Below, one piece after another: positions 52,508 to 61,760 of a stretch of DNA of 64,000 nucleotides (its first letter is position 1; each line of letters begins with the position of its first letter). This DNA is from Selenomonadales bacterium (GTDB taxonomy: Bacteria; Bacillota; Clostridia; Christensenellales; QALW01), in assembly GCA_003150515.1 (NCBI GenBank), contig QALW01000007.1, positions 1 through 64,000 on the forward strand, read 5' to 3'. Both the position numbers and the translations under genes were made by a program. The notes beneath the pieces were generated by a model that was not told where the DNA came from, ran no database searches, and worked only from the letters and a program-made list of their open reading frames with translations.

Positions 52508-52620
52508 AGAGACCTGCGCTTAAAATAAGCGGGCTTGAAAAAAGGGTTTGCGGGCGGGCGCGTTCAGGCCTGAGCTTTGCCTCCGCCGCGCTCTTTTCGC
52601 GCCTTTAAGCCCCGTTTTCC

Positions 52621-52649
52621 TTGACATTAATCGCCGTTCAGGCTATAAT
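52621..52649 (+). promoter_or_regulatory. Consensus sigma-A promoter of nifJ
   Basis: TTGACA, 17 bp, TATAAT: a perfect consensus. ATTGTAACAAT, a near-palindrome, overlaps the end of the -10 box (52648-52658) and could be an operator. The strength fits a very abundant enzyme. Confidence 0.75.
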
Positions 52650-52757
52650 TGTAACAATGCGGATAAGTCCGCCGCATACAGCAGTTTAACTTCCGTCCCG
52701 CTTGTTTTCGGGCGGTTGTTTGACAAAATATTATTATTTTAAGGAGGTCATCTCACA

Positions 52758-55700
52758 ATGGCAAAAACCATGACCATTGACGGCAATACCGCTGCAAGCC
52801 ATGTGGCTTATGCATTCAGTGATGTTGCCGCTATCTATCCTATTACTCCCTCCTCTCCCATGGCTGAGGTGGGGGATGAATGGGCTGCCTTTGGACGTAA
52901 AAATCTGTTTGGGCAGACCATGCGCGTGGCTGAGATGCAGTCCGAGGGGGGCGCCGCCGGCGCTGTTCACGGCTCTCTGGCCGCCGGCGCTTTAACCAGC
53001 ACCTTTACCGCCAGCCAGGGCCTGCTGCTCATGATTCCCAATATGTATAAGATTGCGGGCGAGCTGCTTCCCTGCGTATTTCATGTAAGCGCCCGCGCGC
53101 TTGCCGCTCATGCGCTCTCCATTTTCGGAGACCATTCGGACGTTATGGCATGTCGCCAGACGGGATTTGCCATGCTGGCCAGCGCTTCGGTGCAGGAGGT
53201 TATGGATTTAGCCCTTGTTGCTCATCTTTCTACGCTTAAAGCCAAAGTGCCTTTCCTGCATTTCTTTGACGGCTTCCGCACTTCCCATGAAGTTCAGAAA
53301 ATTGAAATGATTGATTATGAGGATATGGCTAAACTGGTAGATTATGACGCGGTGGCTCAATTCAGGGCACGCGCGCTTAATCCGGAACATCCTCATCAGC
53401 AGGGCACGGCTCAAAATCCTGATATTTATTTCCAGAACCGCGAAGCGGCGAATAAATTCTATAACGCCGTTCCCGGCATAGTAGAAGAGACTATGAAACA
53501 AGTGGGCGAGCTGACCGGACGGCATTATAAGCTGTTTGATTATGTGGGCGCGCCCGACGCGGAAAAGGTTATAGTTGCCATCGGCTCAAGCTGCGACACC
53601 ATTGAAGAAACTGTCAATCACCTTAATAAAAACGGCGAGAAGCTGGGCCTGATTAAGGTTCGTCTTTATCGCCCCTTCTCTCTTGAACATTTCATTTCCG
53701 CCATTCCGGCAAGCTGCAAGACCATCATAGCCATGGACCGCACCAAGGAGCCCGGCTCTGTGGGCGAGCCGCTTTATGCCGACGTATGCGCCGCGCTTAA
53801 GGACGCCGGCCGGGATAATATAACCGTTCTGGGCGGACGTTACGGCTTGGGCTCCAAAGAGTTCACGCCCAGCATGGTCAAGGCTATATATGACAACGCT
53901 TCGGTTTCCAAGCCCAAGAATCATTTCACAGTGGGCATTAACGACGACGTTACCGGCAATTCTCTGGACGTAAATGTTTTTGTAGATCCTGCTCCCGAGG
54001 GCGTTGTGCGCTGCAAATTCTACGGTCTGGGCGCGGACGGCACTGTAGGCGCGAATAAGAATACCATTAAAATTATCGGCGACCATACAGACATGTACGC
54101 TCAGGGCTATTTTGAATATGATTCCAAAAAGTCGGGCGGATTTACCATTTCCCATCTGCGCTTTGGCAAGACTCCCATTCAGTCTCCCTATCTGATTGAT
54201 TCGGCTGAATTTATAGCCTGCCATAATCCCAGCTATGTAACCCGTTACGATATCCTTAAGGGCATCAAGGACGGGGGAGTATTCCTTCTCAATTCTCCCT
54301 GGAATCAGGAAGAGATGGATCAAATGCTTCCTGCCGATATGAAGAATACCATTGCGCGCAAAAAGCTTCGCTTCTATAATGTAAACGCGATTAAGATTGC
54401 GTCCGAAATCGGTCTGGGCGGCAGAATTAATATGGTTATGATGGCCGCGTTTTTTAAGCTTTCGGAGGTTATTCCCTATGAGGAAGCCGAGCAGTATATG
54501 AAGCAGGCCGTTAAGAAATCCTATGGCAAGAAGGGCGATAAGATAGTAAATATGAACTACGCCGCCATAGATAACGCCATAAGCGGCATAGAGCAGATTA
54601 ATTATCCTGAAAGCTGGGCGGATACCAAAGAGGGCGCGGAAAAATTCCATGTTCCCGCCACAAAATATTTCGATACGGTTGTGCATCCTATTCTGGCTCA
54701 GAAGGGGGACAGCCTTCCTGTTTCCACTTTTGATCCCTCCGGATATGTTCCCACGGGCACCACTCAATATGAGAAGCGCGGCATAGCCGTTAATCTCCCT
54801 GAATGGATTCCCGAAAACTGCATACAGTGCAATCAGTGCGCGCTGGTCTGCCCCCATGCCTGCATAAGGCCTGTGCTTGTTAAAAATGAAGCTCCGGCAG
54901 ATTTCATAACCAAGCCGGCTACCGGCAAAGAATTGGCGGGTTATTCCTTCCGCATGCAGCTCAGCCCCTTAGACTGCACGGGCTGCGGCAACTGCGCGCA
55001 GGTCTGCCCGGCTAAGAATAAGGCCCTTGTTATGGTGCCTAAGGAGAAAATTGAGCAGAAGGAGAGCGCCAACTGGGAATTTGCCGTTAAGCAGCCTCAG
55101 CCTGAGGTTGAGCTTAATACTTCTACGGTTAAGGGAAGCCAGTTCCTGCGTCCGCTGTTTGAATTTTCAGGCGCATGCCCCGGATGCGGAGAGACTCCCT
55201 ATGTTAAGCTGATTACTCAGCTTTTCGGCGACCGCATGATAATTGCCAACGCTACGGGCTGCTCCTCCATATACGGCGGAAGCGCTCCCACCTGCCCCTA
55301 TACCGTTAATGATAAAGGGCACGGCCCCGCATGGGCTAATTCCCTCTTTGAGGATAACGCGGAATTTGGCTACGGCATGAATCTGGCCGTTACGCAGCGC
55401 CGCGAGAGACTGGCCGAGCTTATAAGCGAGCTGGGCGAGAAATGCGGCGGAGAGGTTAAAGCGGCATGCGATCAGTGGCTGGAGGCCAGGCAGGACGCTA
55501 AGGGCTCCAGAGCGGCGGGCGAAGCAGTTCTGAATATAGTTAAAAACTGCAAAGACTGCGGCTGCGACTGCGACGCGCTCTGCGCCGAGATAGCTTCTAT
55601 GGAAGATCTGCTCACCAAAAAATCCATCTGGATTTTCGGAGGAGACGGCTGGGCTTACGATATCGGATACGGCGGTCTGGATCATGTGCTGGCCATGGGC

Positions 55701-56261
55701 GAGGATGTGAATATTCTGGTGCTGGATACCGAAGTATATTCCAATACCGGCGGGCAGTCCTCCAAGGCCACTCCTACAGGCTCGGTAGCTAAATTTGCCG
55801 CTTCGGGCAAGAAAACGCGCAAGAAGGATTTGGGCATGATGGCCATGAGCTACGGCTATGTATATGTAGCGCAGGTAGCTATGGGCGCCAATCAGGCTCA
55901 GCTTCTCAAAGCAGTAACTGAAGCCGAAGCGTATCACGGCCCCTCCATAATAATCGCTTACGCTCCCTGTATCAATCATGGCATCAACATGGGCCAGGCG
56001 CAGCTTGAGCAGAAGAAGGCTGTGGAAGCTGGATATTGGCAGCTTTACCGTTATAATCCTGAGCTGGCTGATAAAGGGCAGAATCCTTTCACGCTGGACA
56101 GCAAGGAGCCTTCCTCCGATTATATAGAGTTCATCAAGGGCGAATCGCGTTATACGGCGCTGGCCAAGCTCTTCCCTGAGCAGGCGGAGAAGCTGTTCAC
56201 GCAGGCTGAAAAGGACGCTAAGGACAGACTGGAGAATTATAAGCGTATGGCCGGCAAATAA
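52758..56261 (+). CDS. nifJ: Pyruvate:ferredoxin (flavodoxin) oxidoreductase
   Basis: The 1167-residue single-chain enzyme converts pyruvate and CoA to acetyl-CoA and CO2 and reduces ferredoxin. Domain I holds ITPSSPMAEVGDEW. Two ferredoxin-like clusters are coded at about 690 (CIQCNQCALVCP) and 737 (CTGCGNCAQVCP). The thiamine diphosphate domain begins at CPGCGETPYV (about 805) and has FGGDGWAYDIGYGG (about 960) and NTGGQSSKATP. The additional cluster cysteines of domain VI are present. Length is typical for the clostridial enzyme. AAGGAGG precedes the start. Two large antisense frames inside are shadows. Confidence 0.97.
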   Translation: MAKTMTIDGNTAASHVAYAFSDVAAIYPITPSSPMAEVGDEWAAFGRKNLFGQTMRVAEMQSEGGAAGAVHGSLAAGALTSTFTASQGLLLMIPNMYKIAGELLPCVFHVSARALAAHALSIFGDHSDVMACRQTGFAMLASASVQEVMDLALVAHLSTLKAKVPFLHFFDGFRTSHEVQKIEMIDYEDMAKLVDYDAVAQFRARALNPEHPHQQGTAQNPDIYFQNREAANKFYNAVPGIVEETMKQVGELTGRHYKLFDYVGAPDAEKVIVAIGSSCDTIEETVNHLNKNGEKLGLIKVRLYRPFSLEHFISAIPASCKTIIAMDRTKEPGSVGEPLYADVCAALKDAGRDNITVLGGRYGLGSKEFTPSMVKAIYDNASVSKPKNHFTVGINDDVTGNSLDVNVFVDPAPEGVVRCKFYGLGADGTVGANKNTIKIIGDHTDMYAQGYFEYDSKKSGGFTISHLRFGKTPIQSPYLIDSAEFIACHNPSYVTRYDILKGIKDGGVFLLNSPWNQEEMDQMLPADMKNTIARKKLRFYNVNAIKIASEIGLGGRINMVMMAAFFKLSEVIPYEEAEQYMKQAVKKSYGKKGDKIVNMNYAAIDNAISGIEQINYPESWADTKEGAEKFHVPATKYFDTVVHPILAQKGDSLPVSTFDPSGYVPTGTTQYEKRGIAVNLPEWIPENCIQCNQCALVCPHACIRPVLVKNEAPADFITKPATGKELAGYSFRMQLSPLDCTGCGNCAQVCPAKNKALVMVPKEKIEQKESANWEFAVKQPQPEVELNTSTVKGSQFLRPLFEFSGACPGCGETPYVKLITQLFGDRMIIANATGCSSIYGGSAPTCPYTVNDKGHGPAWANSLFEDNAEFGYGMNLAVTQRRERLAELISELGEKCGGEVKAACDQWLEARQDAKGSRAAGEAVLNIVKNCKDCGCDCDALCAEIASMEDLLTKKSIWIFGGDGWAYDIGYGGLDHVLAMGEDVNILVLDTEVYSNTGGQSSKATPTGSVAKFAASGKKTRKKDLGMMAMSYGYVYVAQVAMGANQAQLLKAVTEAEAYHGPSIIIAYAPCINHGINMGQAQLEQKKAVEAGYWQLYRYNPELADKGQNPFTLDSKEPSSDYIEFIKGESRYTALAKLFPEQAEKLFTQAEKDAKDRLENYKRMAGK

Positions 56262-56398
56262 GCGCTGAAATATCACAGCCTGCCGCATTCCGGGCTTTTA
56301 GGATTGCTTTGGGTTTAGGGTAGCTTCGGGCATTCTATATTGAGGGCGTTCTTAAAACGCAGTCCTGCGGTTATGATTCTAAGGCGTGCATTTAATTC

Positions 56399-56440
56399 AA
56401 AAGCGGGAAGTCAAAGTTAAATTGACTTCCCGCTTTTTTG
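56399..56440. terminator. Bidirectional terminator
   Basis: AAGCGGGAAGTCAA and TTGACTTCCCGCTT close a seven-base loop with T-runs on both sides. It lies between the convergent ends of nifJ and the DUF4097 gene. Confidence 0.85.
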
Positions 56441-56469
56441 ATTGCTCGTTAGTTGTAACGAAACTTGTT

Positions 56470-57429
56470 TTATTCTGTTATTTGTATCTTTATATCTCCG
56501 CTAACCGTATTAATTCGGCATTCGCCGCTGGCTATTGAGGATGAGGGGGGAACGTTAATTTCACCGCTTACGCTGTAAGCGTTAAAAATCTTTGGAGAAA
56601 GCAGATTTCCTGAAATATCGCCGCTGGTTGTTTTTAGCCGGAGGAACGCAGCGTCGCTCTTATCTAACACTATATCGCCGCTGACGTTTACAATATTGAG
56701 ATTGTTCTGCGTCTGTACATCTTGAAGCTTTATGCCGCCGCTGGTGCTGCCGGCGGTTAAAAGCGAGCAGCGAACGTCGGACGCTTTAATATCTCCGCTC
56801 ACGCTGTTCAGTTCCGCGCCTGCATCCAATGAAGCTGATAATAGGGAAATATTGCCGCTGGATGATTCCAGGCGCAAATTATCTGCTTCTAAATCTTTTG
56901 CATATATATCTCCGCTGATTGTTTTGATTGCAATCCTGTTTGAGGCGGAAGCAGCGCAGCTTAAATTCCCGCTGGAGCTGTAAAGAGTTGTATCGTTGAA
57001 AGAAAAGCCCTTAGAAATATTAATATCGCCGCTTTGGCTGTTTGCGTTTAGCTTGTCGTATTCTGCCGGCGGCAGATATATATTCAGTTCTGGCTGAAGC
57101 TGAAAAACGCCTATATATTCATACCATTTTTTATTGTCGGCATTTTCAATGTGCAGCGTATCCTCCTTTACAAAGGCGGAGAGTTCTGTGCTTTGGATGT
57201 ATTCAATCTTGCAGATATTATCTTCCGAAGGCTTTATAATTATGCTGCATTGCTCGCTGCGAACGGAAATATTCTTAAAGCTGTCTTTTATCTCAAGCGT
57301 ATTCAGGTCCGCCGCAGGGTACAGCTTTTCAAAATTAAAATCTATCATAGCCAGAGCGGAAAAAGATACGGCTATTCCGGCTAAAATAAATATTAATCCC
57401 GCGATTAAAGCTTTTTTGCTTCTTTTCAT
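56470..57429 (-). CDS. DUF4097 family protein
   Basis: The 319-residue protein has one N-terminal membrane helix (ALIAGLIFILAGIAVSFSAL) and a long beta-repeat region. Units such as NSVSGDIKASDV, TTSGDISGNL and NTVSGDIKIQ recur every 19-22 residues, the pattern of the DUF4097 adhesin-like fold. It is the last gene of a padR-DUF1700-DUF4097 unit with 4-bp overlaps throughout. In Firmicutes this trio responds to envelope stress; that is an inference here. Confidence 0.85.
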   Translation of the reverse strand: MKRSKKALIAGLIFILAGIAVSFSALAMIDFNFEKLYPAADLNTLEIKDSFKNISVRSEQCSIIIKPSEDNICKIEYIQSTELSAFVKEDTLHIENADNKKWYEYIGVFQLQPELNIYLPPAEYDKLNANSQSGDINISKGFSFNDTTLYSSSGNLSCAASASNRIAIKTISGDIYAKDLEADNLRLESSSGNISLLSASLDAGAELNSVSGDIKASDVRCSLLTAGSTSGGIKLQDVQTQNNLNIVNVSGDIVLDKSDAAFLRLKTTSGDISGNLLSPKIFNAYSVSGEINVPPSSSIASGECRINTVSGDIKIQITE

Positions 57430-58028
57430 TTTGCTTCACCTCTCTTAATGAAATATAACTTGGTTTTCAATAATATTTTTTTGCTTAGGCTGACGCAGAG
57501 CGCCGTGCATTTAAATGAACATAAAGTTAATAAAATAGTAAGCCCGACGCAGATAAGGCCTAAACCGAGATATAGCACGCCATGCGCCGTCTGGCCTGAA
57601 GTAATCAATGCGGCGCCTCCGGCTATGCCTGCGGCGCTTCCGGCCGCAAAGGAAATGGCAACGGCATAAAGAGTGATTAAAGCGGCCCATAGGATTATAT
57701 AAATGGAAAGGAACAGGCCTATTCCGGCTAAAAGCAGGGGCAGCCATATGGGGGACGCTAAAATAATCAGTATAATTTCACGCGGAGAAAGAGGGCGGGA
57801 AGGGGCGGCTTTGGCCCTTACCAATTTGGGAAGAGAGGCGCCGGCCATAATTTGCGCGGCGATTTGATCAATCGGGCCCAGAGCGGAAACGGCTTCCGCT
57901 TCATTTAAGCCTTCCTCCATGCGGTCGTCAATAATTTCGCTGTAATAATCGCATGCCTCGTCTATATCTTCTTTGGGCAATCCGTTTAATTTTGCGCGAA
58001 GTGCCTCCAATAGCTCCTGTTTGTTCAT
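57426..58028 (-). CDS. DUF1700 family membrane protein
   Basis: The 200-residue protein begins with the family's soluble module, NKQELLEALRAKLNGLPKED through DYYSEIIDDRMEEG. Four membrane segments follow (about 88-110, 112-132, 136-155 and 160-182). It overlaps padR and the DUF4097 gene by 4 bp each and is probably a partner or sensor in their system. Confidence 0.87.
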   Translation of the reverse strand: MNKQELLEALRAKLNGLPKEDIDEACDYYSEIIDDRMEEGLNEAEAVSALGPIDQIAAQIMAGASLPKLVRAKAAPSRPLSPREIILIILASPIWLPLLLAGIGLFLSIYIILWAALITLYAVAISFAAGSAAGIAGGAALITSGQTAHGVLYLGLGLICVGLTILLTLCSFKCTALCVSLSKKILLKTKLYFIKRGEAK

Positions 58029-58342
58029 TGCTCTGTTTCCTCCCTGACAACAAATTTATATATGGACATTATTTCTTGCCATTCCTGTTTGAAAGCTTCA
58101 ATGCGCCGCAGGCCCAGCGGGGTGATGTGATAATATTTTCTGAGCCGTCCGTTATGTTCTATAGAACGGACGATTAATAATTGGGCTGATTCCAATCTGC
58201 GAAGAATGGGATATAAAGTTGATTCAGATATATCAACATAGGGCTTTATATCCTTAATAATCTGGTAGCCGTACGAGGGAACATTTTTTATAGCGGCCAG
58301 GACGCAGATATCAAGCAAGCCGCGTTTTAATTGAGTGTCCAT
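58025..58342 (-). CDS. PadR family transcriptional regulator
   Basis: The 105-residue repressor has the PadR core: LLDICVLAAIKNVPSYGYQI, SESTLYPILRRLE and RLRKYYHITPLG. The start at 58342 follows AAAGGGAGG; the longer frame is rejected. It heads the unit with DUF1700 and DUF4097, and its promoter contains a small dyad, so it is probably autoregulated. Confidence 0.92.
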   Translation of the reverse strand: MDTQLKRGLLDICVLAAIKNVPSYGYQIIKDIKPYVDISESTLYPILRRLESAQLLIVRSIEHNGRLRKYYHITPLGLRRIEAFKQEWQEIMSIYKFVVREETEQ

Positions 58343-58364
58343 TACATACCTCCCTTTGAAATAT

Positions 58365-58393
58365 ATTATATAATACATAGTATAATGCGTCAA
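58365..58393 (-). promoter_or_regulatory. Promoter and probable operator of the padR unit
   Basis: On the minus strand TTGACG (58388-58393), a 17-bp spacer and TATAAT (58365-58370) precede the padR start by 22 bp. The spacer holds ATAC-TAT-GTAT, a symmetric site where PadR could bind between the two boxes. Confidence 0.65.
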
Positions 58394-58415
58394 CTAATAT
58401 TTTGGGGCGGCGCGA

Positions 58416-58445
58416 GCTTTTGGCGCCGTTATAGGCGCCAAAAGC
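58416..58445. repeat. GC hairpin beside cloverleaf copy 5
   Basis: GCTTTTGGCGCC and GGCGCCAAAAGC close a GTTATA loop. It is the first of five stems packed into 58416-58706. Confidence 0.7.
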
Positions 58446-58449
58446 CTAT

Positions 58450-58554
58450 GGCTCCATATAATCCCGCGGCGTTTGCGGCCTTCGGCCGCCGGCCGGGCTT
58501 ATGCCCGGCCGGGCAGGCGTGCGCCTGCCAAACGCCGCGGGATTATATGGAGCC
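58450..58554. repeat. Cloverleaf palindromic element, copy 5
   Basis: Outer arms at 58450-58475 and 58529-58554 pair over 26 bp without error. Hairpins lie at 58476-58488 (CGGCC, loop TTC), 58491-58510 (GGCCGGGC, loop TTAT) and 58512-58529 (GGCAGGC, loop GTGC). The core is close to copy 2; differences fall mainly in the loops. Confidence 0.85.
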
Positions 58555-58558
58555 GGGG

Positions 58559-58706
58559 GCCCGACCTTCGGTCGGGCTTCGCGACGCCCGTTTTGACGCT
58601 CAATAAGGGGGTCTGCCTTTGGCGCTTATGCGCCAAAGGCAGGCCCCCTTATTGAGCCTAAGCCCCCGTCCAGGCAGGCATTCGCCTGCCTGGACGGGGG
58701 CTTAGG
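58559..58706. repeat. Three further perfect hairpins next to copy 5
   Basis: 58559-58577 is GCCCGACC with loop TTC. 58599-58656 is a 27-bp stem (CTCAATAAGGGGG and on) with loop TTAT. 58657-58706 is a 23-bp stem (CCTAAGCCCCCGTCC and on) with loop ATTC. The last abuts the stop of the ABC exporter gene and can act as its terminator. The gap 58394-58716 holds only these stems. Confidence 0.75.
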
Positions 58707-58716
58707 GATTTTTTTA

Positions 58717-60438
58717 TTATTGAGCGTTAATTAGCTGGGCGTATATTCCCCCTAGCTTAATTAATTCTTCATGCGTGCCCTGCTCGCATATGCGTCCTTC
58801 GGAGAGCACGAATATTCTGTCCGCTTTTTTAACCGTTGAAAGCCTGTGCGCGATTATAAGCATAGTGCGGCTGCCGGCAAGCGCGTTGAGCGCGTTTTGT
58901 ATTTCGGTTTCGGTCTCGTTATCTACGCTGGCGGTAGCTTCGTCTAATATCAGAACGGGACTGTTGCGCAATACGGCGCGTGCAATGGACAGCCGCTGCT
59001 TTTGCCCTCCCGACAGCCGCACGCCGCGTTCGCCTATGTATGTTTCATAGCCTTCGGGCATGCTCATTATAAAATCATGCGCGCAGGCAATCTGAGCAGC
59101 CTGAATTATTTCTTCTTCGGAGGCGTCCTTTTTTCCATAGGCTATGTTTTCTTTTATGCTGCCGTTGAATAGGAATACATCCTGCATAACCGAACTTATC
59201 TGCTCGCGCAGGCTTTCAAGCGTGACATTTCGTATGTCGTGCGCGTCCAATAATATGCGTCCCTCAACCGGCTCGTAAAAACGCGCCAGCAGGGAGGCGG
59301 CCGTGGTTTTGCCTACGCCGGTGGGGCCGACAAGCGCCACCATTTCCCCAGGTTTTATTTCAAAGCTGATATCCTTTAATACGGGCTGTTCGGGCTCGTA
59401 ATAAAAGCTGACGTGCTCGAAGGTTATTTTGCCTTCGCAGCGGGGCAGAGCATACGCTCCAGGCGCATCCGTTATTTCTGGCGGCGTGTCCAGAATGGCA
59501 AATACTCTTTCCGCGCCCGCCTGTGCCTGCTGCAAATCCTCTATGGTGCGCGCAAAGGTTGCAATGGGCTGATAGAAAAGAGATAAATAAAGCAAAAACG
59601 CTACGATATCCTCTACGGGCATTCCGCTGCCCATGCTCAGTAATCCGCCGAAAACTACTACTACCACCGTGCCCATGCTTGTAAAAAATTCGACAAAGGG
59701 ATGAAACACAGAACTCTTTTTCATGGCGGACAGAGTTTTGGATACATGAGCAAAAGTGTGAAAGCGTATGTTTTCCGCTTCCCGAGACTGCTGGTTAAAG
59801 CTCTGGATTTCACGCATTCCGCTTAGGCTATCCTGAAGCCGGGCGCTTAAATCCCCAGCTTTTGCATGCGATTCCCTGAATTCGGGCCGTATGCGCTTAA
59901 CAAAAAATACGCTTGCCCCTATTATGAAGGGAATGGGGATAAGAGTCAGCAAGGTCAATAAAGGGTTTATGCTGCATAAAATTACTGCTACTCCGCATAT
60001 AAGTATTACATTGGTTATAACGTCAGGTATGGCGTGAGCCAGTAAAAGCTCAAAATTGGCCGTATCGTTAATTACTCGGCTCATAAGCTGCCCGGTCTGA
60101 GTGTCGTGATAAAAGCCCATAGAAAGGGCCTCCATGTGTTTGAAAAGGTCTACTCTTACTTCCCCCGTCAAATTCCAGGCGGCTTTATGACCTATATAGT
60201 TCTTTATGAATTGCAGTACAGCGCGCAGAAGATAGGTGCCCGTTAAAGAAAGGGCGATTATAATTATGACGTCTCTTTTCTGGGCAGTTTCTCCGTTGGA
60301 TACTATGCCCGTCAATTCCCGGAGCAGATAAGGGCCCACCATGTTCAGCGCGGCGTATATTATTGTAGCCGCGACTGTAACAATAAGCATAATTCTGTAT
60401 TTTTTAGCATAGCCGAAAAGCCTGAACAGTACTTTCAT
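58717..60438 (-). CDS. ABC transporter, fused permease and ATPase
   Basis: The 573-residue half-transporter works as a dimer and exports lipids, drugs or peptides. Residues 1-310 hold six membrane helices. The ATPase has Walker A GPTGVGKTTAA (about 370), signature LSGGQKQRLS and Walker B VLILDEATAS. It resembles MsbA/MdlB-type exporters. It lies 39 bp after the MFS gene on the same strand, so both may form one unit. Confidence 0.9.
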   Translation of the reverse strand: MKVLFRLFGYAKKYRIMLIVTVAATIIYAALNMVGPYLLRELTGIVSNGETAQKRDVIIIIALSLTGTYLLRAVLQFIKNYIGHKAAWNLTGEVRVDLFKHMEALSMGFYHDTQTGQLMSRVINDTANFELLLAHAIPDVITNVILICGVAVILCSINPLLTLLTLIPIPFIIGASVFFVKRIRPEFRESHAKAGDLSARLQDSLSGMREIQSFNQQSREAENIRFHTFAHVSKTLSAMKKSSVFHPFVEFFTSMGTVVVVVFGGLLSMGSGMPVEDIVAFLLYLSLFYQPIATFARTIEDLQQAQAGAERVFAILDTPPEITDAPGAYALPRCEGKITFEHVSFYYEPEQPVLKDISFEIKPGEMVALVGPTGVGKTTAASLLARFYEPVEGRILLDAHDIRNVTLESLREQISSVMQDVFLFNGSIKENIAYGKKDASEEEIIQAAQIACAHDFIMSMPEGYETYIGERGVRLSGGQKQRLSIARAVLRNSPVLILDEATASVDNETETEIQNALNALAGSRTMLIIAHRLSTVKKADRIFVLSEGRICEQGTHEELIKLGGIYAQLINAQ

Positions 60439-60477
60439 AATAGAGCTCCTCTTTTAAGCGTTATTGGCTACTGGGTC

Positions 60478-61641
60478 TTAACCGTTATCTCTGCGGCGCA
60501 GAATGCTCAGGGCTATAAGCATCAGTATGGGGAAAACGGTTGCGGCCAGCATGCCCGTTTGCAGGCCTTCGGCCGCTCCGTCCGAAACAAAGCCCACCAG
60601 CGCCGGCCCAAGAACGCAGCCTATATCTCCAGCCATTGCAAGCAGGCCGAATATGGACGCGCCGTGCGTGTTGCTGCGCGCGCACAGGCTTATCGTGCCC
60701 GGCCACATTAATCCTACTGCAAGCCCGCAGAGAGCGCAGCCCGCCAGCGCCAGCGCAGGCCAGGGGGAAAGGCCGGCGATTAAATAGCCTATAACGCATA
60801 AACCGGCGCTGGCCATCAGAGCGTTTTTAATTTTAAGCCGTTTGCCTGCAAATCCGAAAAACAGCCGGGCGGCGCCCATGCACGCTGCAAAAAGGCAGGG
60901 ACCGAAAATATCTCCCGACGCTTTTGAAAGCTTGAGACCGCTTTCGGCAAAGAGGGAAGCCCATTGGCTTATGGCCAATTCGGCCGCGCCCGCGCAAAAC
61001 ATAAGTATTATGAATAAATATATGCCTTTATCCTTAAGCACTCTTAAAACGGAGGCGTGTTTTTCTTCAACGGGCATATTTATAGGCACCAGCATAAAGA
61101 AAAAGGCGTTTGCCAAGGGAATTGCGGCCCAGAGCAGGGGCAGCCAGCGCCAGGCCAGCCCGGCGGAGAGCAGGGCGGTGGTAATTAATACGACGGCCAT
61201 CTGCCCCCAGCAGTAAAAGGAGTGAAGCAGGCTCATGGACGCGGCTTTTTTCTCGCCGGGCAGGCTGTCCACAATGGGGCTGACAACCACTTCTATAAGC
61301 CCGCCGCCTATGGCGCTCAGAATTACCGAAATGCAGAGCCCTGCGTAGGGGGGAAGAATAAAGGGAAGTATTCCCATTCCGGCTAGCCCTACGCATCCGA
61401 AAAAGTGGGCCGCAACGGCGGCTCGCTTGCAGCCGATTCTGCCCAGGAATTTGGTGGCCAGCACGTCCACAATCATTTGTATGATAAAATTAATGGATAT
61501 TAAGAGGGTAATGGCCTCCATGCTGATTCCGAATTGATTCCGGAATATTACGAACAGCAGCGGGGGCAGATTATTGACGGCCGCCTGCACAATATATCCA
61601 ATATAGCTGGCCGCTGTGGTATGACGATATGTAAAACTCAT
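60478..61641 (-). CDS. MFS transporter
   Basis: The 387-residue permease has 12 membrane helices. It begins SYIGYIVQAAVNNLPPLLFV and resembles the FucP/Bmr-type sugar and drug permeases, with GGGLIEVVVSPIVDSLPGEKKAASM (key part EVVVSPIVDSLP). Substrate unknown. CGGAGAA precedes the start. The 119-bp gap to pgm has a small GC hairpin at 61678-61700 and no clear terminator, so the three minus-strand genes may be linked. Confidence 0.87.
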   Translation of the reverse strand: MSFTYRHTTAASYIGYIVQAAVNNLPPLLFVIFRNQFGISMEAITLLISINFIIQMIVDVLATKFLGRIGCKRAAVAAHFFGCVGLAGMGILPFILPPYAGLCISVILSAIGGGLIEVVVSPIVDSLPGEKKAASMSLLHSFYCWGQMAVVLITTALLSAGLAWRWLPLLWAAIPLANAFFFMLVPINMPVEEKHASVLRVLKDKGIYLFIILMFCAGAAELAISQWASLFAESGLKLSKASGDIFGPCLFAACMGAARLFFGFAGKRLKIKNALMASAGLCVIGYLIAGLSPWPALALAGCALCGLAVGLMWPGTISLCARSNTHGASIFGLLAMAGDIGCVLGPALVGFVSDGAAEGLQTGMLAATVFPILMLIALSILRRRDNG

Positions 61642-61760
61642 TGCAGTTCTCCGAAGGTTGTATTTTTTGCTCGCAGCCGCCGGAAAATACGTCCGGCGGA
61701 AATTAAAGCTGCTGGCTTAATAATATAAAACAGACCGAATAAAGCCGTTGGGCTTATATC

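Noticed and set aside
53586..56288. Two antisense frames of 423 and 373 residues opposite nifJ
   Set aside because: Both mirror a complete PFOR gene with intact cluster and thiamine motifs; long antisense frames are expected at this codon usage.
61678..61700. Terminator between pgm and the MFS gene
   Set aside because: CCGCCGGA/TCCGGCGG makes a good stem but neither strand has a T-run immediately after it.
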